From Candidatus Poribacteria bacterium (GTDB lineage Bacteria; Poribacteria; WGA-4E; WGA-3G): a stretch of 64,000 nucleotides of DNA. Positions 60,388 through 64,000 of the stretch are shown piece after piece. Both the position numbers and the translations under genes were made by a program. The stretch covers positions 41,795 to 105,794 of the forward strand of contig JAPOZO010000031.1 of the NCBI GenBank assembly GCA_026706025.1, written 5' to 3'. Below the pieces are notes generated by a model, which had not been told where the DNA came from, ran no database searches, and saw nothing but the letters and a program-made list of their open reading frames with translations. Positions within the stretch are counted from its first letter, which is position 1; each line of letters opens with the position of its first letter.

Positions 60388-62595
60388 ATGGATAAAAACG
60401 ACGTTCAGTTGATTCACAACATCCTATCTGGCGACGATGAGGCGTTTAGCACCTTGGTTCAAAGATACCAAAAGAGTGTTCACGCCTTGGCGTGGCGGAA
60501 GATCGGTGATTTTCATTATGCTGAGGAAATTATGCAAGACACCTTCCTTCAAGCCTATGAGAAACTCCCGACACTCAAGAATCGCAATCAGTTTGCGGGG
60601 TGGCTGTATGTCATTACAAATAATCTATGCACCGATTGGCTCCGAAAGAAGAAACCTGCGATGCAATCGCTGGGGGACGCGTCTGTGAAAGCTATAGATA
60701 AGTTAACCTATGAGCGTTATATATTGGAACAGCGCGAGACAGAAGCAACTCAGCATCGTCATGAAATCGTCAAGCAACTTCTGGAAAAATTACCAGAGAG
60801 TGAACGCACGGTGGTGACGCTCTACTATCTCGGCGAGATGACCACGAAGGAAATTGGCAAGTTCCTGGGTGTATCGGTGAACACCATTACGAGTCGGCTT
60901 CAGCGGGCGCGGGAGCGTTTACAAACATCAGATGAACGCTTGATTAACGAAACGCTTGCCGGTTGGCAATTGTCTGGTAACCTCCTTGAGAACATCATGC
61001 GGCAAGTTGCTGACATAAGACCCGTATCACCGCCAACAGGAAAACCGTTGTTGCCATGGATGGCTCTTGGTACAGCGACGGTTTTGGTTATATTGCTGCT
61101 CGGTGTGAGTCATCAATATCTCGCCAGATTTCAGAGACCGTATAGTTTCGAGGCACAGTCGGAACCCACTATTGAAATTATTGAGGCAGTTGTCGTTCTT
61201 GAAACTGATGCAAAACCGGATATGCGAAATCAAATCGGGCAGGCTGCTATCCCCGGCAAAAACAGTAGTGTCGGTTCACAGGTCTCTGAGGAGGTCATCG
61301 TCCCTACTGCATCAGAGGATTTCCCGAATCTTTTTACTTCTAATGTTGTCCCTAAAGTGACACGCTTTACGCTAAGCAACGGTATCCGGATTGTCAATCT
61401 CCATGTCGAAAATTCCACGGATGTCGGTATCTTCAGTTATTTACCCCTTGGACTTGTCACTGACGGGAAAGCAAAGGCACAGTGGAGCCATCTCGTTAAT
61501 TACCTGACACTCCGAACTGCAGGTCCTATTGACTACAAAACAAATAACGGTGAAACAATGGTTGACAATATGCGCATGGATTTCATCGGTAATACGGATA
61601 CATGGACGCAAGGTTTAGCGTTACACGCGAAATGGCTCGCCGGTCTACCTTTTTCGGCAGAAAGTCTCGCTGAGGCACGTCCGAACGTTTTGTCCCAGAT
61701 TGACTATATCGAAGCCAACTTAGTAACGCATAAGTTGGCAAAAAGTGCGTGGAACCAAGTCTTCCGGCACGGTGAAACCGATATAGCAATGCGCGAGGAC
61801 ATTCAATCGGCGCAACTCAGTGAACTCGAAGAATATCGCGATCAACATCTGGTCCAAGCAGATCGCGTCCTTTTGTGTGTCATTGGCGGCGTTAATCCTG
61901 AAACACTGAAAGAAACTATGGAGAAACAACTCGGAACTATTAGCTTAACCGAGAAAACGCTTCCGCGACCGACAGCCCCTCAAAAGATAGCGAAAGATCA
62001 AAACGCCACTTGGGATGTCAATGTAACGCATTATATGGAAGCCTACCCGATTCCTCGCCCTGAAAACGGAGACTATCCAGCACTCTATATCGCGAGTCTG
62101 CTTTGGCGGTTAGCTTGTACACAGGATGCCCAATTGAAGGAATTGACAGGTTACATTCATTGTGGCGTTGATCTCGTCACGCCTGAACAGGTATACCTAT
62201 ATGGCAGTGCTTCGCTCAAGCCGAATGCAGATATAGAAAGGGTAAAACAGCGAATTCGAGAGTTGATGAACCCCTTAAAGCAAGCCCAAAACAATGCACA
62301 GGTTCCTATGATTGCGCAGTCTCTTTCCACAGAACTCAGCATACCGCCAGATATGAAAACGCTCATGCAACATAAACCCGAGAATCTGCCAGAGAATCTG
62401 ATGCTCCTCCAGCTCGGTGTGAGTTGGGGGACAATAGAATACCAGTATGGTAATACCTTACCGCAGCTTGCGAGTGCATTCACCGATGTTGCCGCGGCTG
62501 ATGTTGCCAGCGTCGTTAACCGATATCTAACTGAAGATCATCGGATGACGTTACTTCTCACGCCACAACCAGGCGTTAATCCCCAGACCCAGTAG
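60388..62595 (+). CDS. ECF sigma factor-TM-degenerate M16 domain fusion
   Basis: A 735-residue protein. ECF regions 2 (WRKIGDFHYAEEIMQDTFLQ) and 4 (LPESERTVVTLYYLGEMTTK) come first, then a membrane helix at ~223-243 (WMALGTATVLVILLLGVSH), a linker (RFQRPYSFEAQSEPTI) nearly identical to that of the other sigma fusion, and from ~322 a full M16-like domain. Where the upstream M16 gene has HLIEH this has HLVNY (368-372), and where that has SELDF this has SQIDY (Gln437). The ectodomain is therefore predicted unable to bind the catalytic zinc, although the flanking sequence is highly conserved (NQVFRHGETDIAMR in both). It probably serves as a sensing or inhibitory domain. GGAGAG precedes the ATG. 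Confidence 0.88.
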   Translation: MDKNDVQLIHNILSGDDEAFSTLVQRYQKSVHALAWRKIGDFHYAEEIMQDTFLQAYEKLPTLKNRNQFAGWLYVITNNLCTDWLRKKKPAMQSLGDASVKAIDKLTYERYILEQRETEATQHRHEIVKQLLEKLPESERTVVTLYYLGEMTTKEIGKFLGVSVNTITSRLQRARERLQTSDERLINETLAGWQLSGNLLENIMRQVADIRPVSPPTGKPLLPWMALGTATVLVILLLGVSHQYLARFQRPYSFEAQSEPTIEIIEAVVVLETDAKPDMRNQIGQAAIPGKNSSVGSQVSEEVIVPTASEDFPNLFTSNVVPKVTRFTLSNGIRIVNLHVENSTDVGIFSYLPLGLVTDGKAKAQWSHLVNYLTLRTAGPIDYKTNNGETMVDNMRMDFIGNTDTWTQGLALHAKWLAGLPFSAESLAEARPNVLSQIDYIEANLVTHKLAKSAWNQVFRHGETDIAMREDIQSAQLSELEEYRDQHLVQADRVLLCVIGGVNPETLKETMEKQLGTISLTEKTLPRPTAPQKIAKDQNATWDVNVTHYMEAYPIPRPENGDYPALYIASLLWRLACTQDAQLKELTGYIHCGVDLVTPEQVYLYGSASLKPNADIERVKQRIRELMNPLKQAQNNAQVPMIAQSLSTELSIPPDMKTLMQHKPENLPENLMLLQLGVSWGTIEYQYGNTLPQLASAFTDVAAADVASVVNRYLTEDHRMTLLLTPQPGVNPQTQ

Positions 62596-62665
62596 GGTGT
62601 TTTTGCCAGGGGATTTCTGCGAATTTCTTCACGGCTTCCTAACCCTACCGGGACTGAAAGGGGAA
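62594..62665 (+). repeat. Interspersed repeat related to the CCGGT family
   Basis: GTAGGGTGTTTTTGCCAGG, then TTCTTCACGGCTTCCTAACC and CTACCGGG: a copy of the unit seen at 58024-58072 and built of the same ends as the CCGGT palindromes. It overlaps the sigma-fusion stop codon region. Confidence 0.55.
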
Positions 62666-62718
62666 AATCAAACATCTATGAAATCCAATAATTTATCTAA
62701 AACTAAATGCCACTACAC

Positions 62719-63867
62719 TCACTGACTTGCTTTCACAATAGTGTGCTGCTCAGGTTGACCATCAACAATTTTCAACACGCGGATACCTGCAGCAGGTTTG
62801 ATAGGATGACGGTTCTCATCAAAGCCGGAAATAGCTGTCGCACCTTGGTAGTTAGTGATAGCAGCAACCGCGTCCCGAATCATAACAGGGTCGGTTGATT
62901 GCACGTTTTCAATCGCTATTGCCAATAACTTCATCGCATCGTAACCTAACGGCGCAATACCAATAGGCCGATCTTTAAACATTGTTTCATAAGCAGCAAT
63001 AAAATCTGCAGCAAGATCATCCGAGATACTACAATAGTAGGAATTTTCGAGCGGCGTGTTATCTTCTAAAATGTCTAACATCAACGCATCATCCCAACCA
63101 TCACTGCCGATAAAGGTGGACTTAATGCCCATCTCCCGTGCTTGCTTCACTATGATGGGGTTCTCTGGCGGAAAACTTGCGAGCAGCAGAATATCAGGGC
63201 TTGCCTCTTTGATGATCCCAAGTTGTCCATCAAACATTGTATCGCCTTGTTCATAGATTTGATTGGCAACAATGCGACCGCCAAGTTCCTTGAAATTTGC
63301 ATCAAATGCGTTAACGAAACCTTTAGAGTAGACATCCCCGTTCTGCCAAATCATCGCTGCAGTTTTCTTGCCGAGGTCGTTCACCACAAAACCTGCCATC
63401 ACTTTTGCTTGTAACGCATTTGAATTCGCCACGAGAAACAGAAAATCTCGCGGATCATTCCCAGTATTCGTCACATCGGCACCTGTTGCCCCCACAATGA
63501 CAGGGATATTGATGATCGGTCCAACTTTAACAGCACTACTTGAAAACATCGGACCTAATATAGCGACAACATTTTCCTTCTCAGCTAATTCTCTCGCAGA
63601 ATCAGCAATGCTTCCCGTTTCTACTTTATAGATAAGCTCTACCTGCCTCCCAAGCACACCCCCCGCCTTGTTGATTTCGGCTAAGGCAAGTTTTGCACCA
63701 TCACCAAAAGTGGCATAATTTAGCAACGGATGAATCAAACCCACTTTCAGTATAGGCATCGGCTCTTCAGTTATTCCAACATCTTCCGTGCTCTCCTCCG
63801 CAGCAAGGTAAGCGACTGAGAGAACGAATAATACGTATAGTGTTAACCTAAAAATTTTCGGATTCAT
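62719..63867 (-). CDS. ABC transporter substrate-binding protein, LivK-type (Peripla_BP_6)
   Basis: A 382-residue periplasmic binding protein with a signal peptide (LTLYVLFVLSVAYLAAEE). The fold's landmarks are VGLIHPLLNYATFGDGAKLA, INKAGGVLGRQVELIY, VVAILGPMFSSSAVKVGPII, IPVIVGATG and APLGYDAMKLLAIAIE. The family brings branched-chain amino acids, amides or other small polar ligands to an ABC importer; no permease or ATPase is in the window, but they may lie to the right. TAGGAG precedes the ATG. Confidence 0.9.
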   Translation of the reverse strand: MNPKIFRLTLYVLFVLSVAYLAAEESTEDVGITEEPMPILKVGLIHPLLNYATFGDGAKLALAEINKAGGVLGRQVELIYKVETGSIADSARELAEKENVVAILGPMFSSSAVKVGPIINIPVIVGATGADVTNTGNDPRDFLFLVANSNALQAKVMAGFVVNDLGKKTAAMIWQNGDVYSKGFVNAFDANFKELGGRIVANQIYEQGDTMFDGQLGIIKEASPDILLLASFPPENPIIVKQAREMGIKSTFIGSDGWDDALMLDILEDNTPLENSYYCSISDDLAADFIAAYETMFKDRPIGIAPLGYDAMKLLAIAIENVQSTDPVMIRDAVAAITNYQGATAISGFDENRHPIKPAAGIRVLKIVDGQPEQHTIVKASQ

Positions 63868-63913
63868 AAATTACTCCTATGTTTTTAGACCAACGCACTC
63901 AGCGCAGGACAGT

Positions 63914-63942
63914 CTAATATTCTGTAACTAAAATAATGTAAA
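63914..63942 (-). promoter_or_regulatory. Candidate promoter of the substrate-binding protein gene
   Basis: On the minus strand TTTACA, 17-base spacer, TATTAG, about 47 bases before the start codon at 63867. Confidence 0.5.
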
Positions 63943-64000
63943 CACAACTTAAACTTTTTCAAACACACGTTAATATGTACTATAGTTTTGACAATTTTAA

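Overview
The window looks like a fragment of a Gram-negative-type marine bacterium, most probably a member of Candidatus Poribacteria. This is inferred from gene content, not from a marker gene. The supporting content is several phytanoyl-CoA dioxygenase paralogues, many TIM-barrel sugar isomerases, secreted proteins ending in dockerin-like repeats, ECF sigma factors with large C-terminal extensions, outer-membrane beta-barrels with a LolA/LolCDE-like export set, and many short interspersed palindromic repeats between genes. I see no rRNA, tRNA or CRISPR array.

Layout. 1-1008: 3' part of an AAA-type ATPase/nuclease gene. 1033-7277 (minus): a nitrate assimilation operon (ANTAR regulator, nirA, narK-like transporter, narB-like nitrate reductase). 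It has a near-consensus sigma-54 promoter and a two-hairpin ANTAR antiterminator leader overlapping an intrinsic terminator. 7475-14971: a methyltransferase, then a LolA-like protein with an ABC exporter and a beta-barrel. 15107-27065: glycogen metabolism (branching enzyme, glycogen-synthase-like glycosyltransferase, phosphorylase, ADP-glucose pyrophosphorylase) with hisB and two PhyH genes in between. 27118-34848: a LamG protein, a third PhyH, envelope proteins, dtd and a mannonate-dehydratase-like gene. 34867-39638: a restriction-modification/nuclease island preceded in part by a probable structured RNA. 39711-47070: a TPP-dependent 2-oxoacid decarboxylase, three TIM-barrel sugar isomerases, a TolB-like propeller and an (alpha/alpha)-barrel protein.

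The most unusual part is 47561-62595. Two genes encode an ECF sigma factor joined through one transmembrane helix and a nearly identical juxtamembrane linker to an extracytoplasmic domain. In one the ectodomain is LRR plus a glycosidase-like TIM barrel. In the other it is an M16 (insulinase-like) peptidase. Each sits beside secreted stand-alone paralogues of its own ectodomain: three LRR-glycosidase-dockerin proteins after the first and one M16 protein before the second. In both sigma fusions the residues expected to be catalytic or metal-binding are substituted (HxxEH to HLVNY, third-ligand Glu to Gln; a candidate catalytic Asp to Asn), while the stand-alone copies keep them. Downstream of the first sigma stop codon lies a frameshifted dockerin remnant, which shows how the fusion arose. 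I propose a modular 'sigma factor-membrane helix-pseudoenzyme sensor' system in which a dead copy of a secreted enzyme senses the substrate or product and controls transcription, perhaps through regulated proteolysis. That mechanism is inference; the architecture and the substitutions are read directly from the sequence.

Intergenic DNA is rich in short mobile-like repeats, including two elements with matching terminal inverted repeats (43547-43733 and 54539-54693) and several families ending in CCGGTnCGGTT / AACCGnACCTACCGG.
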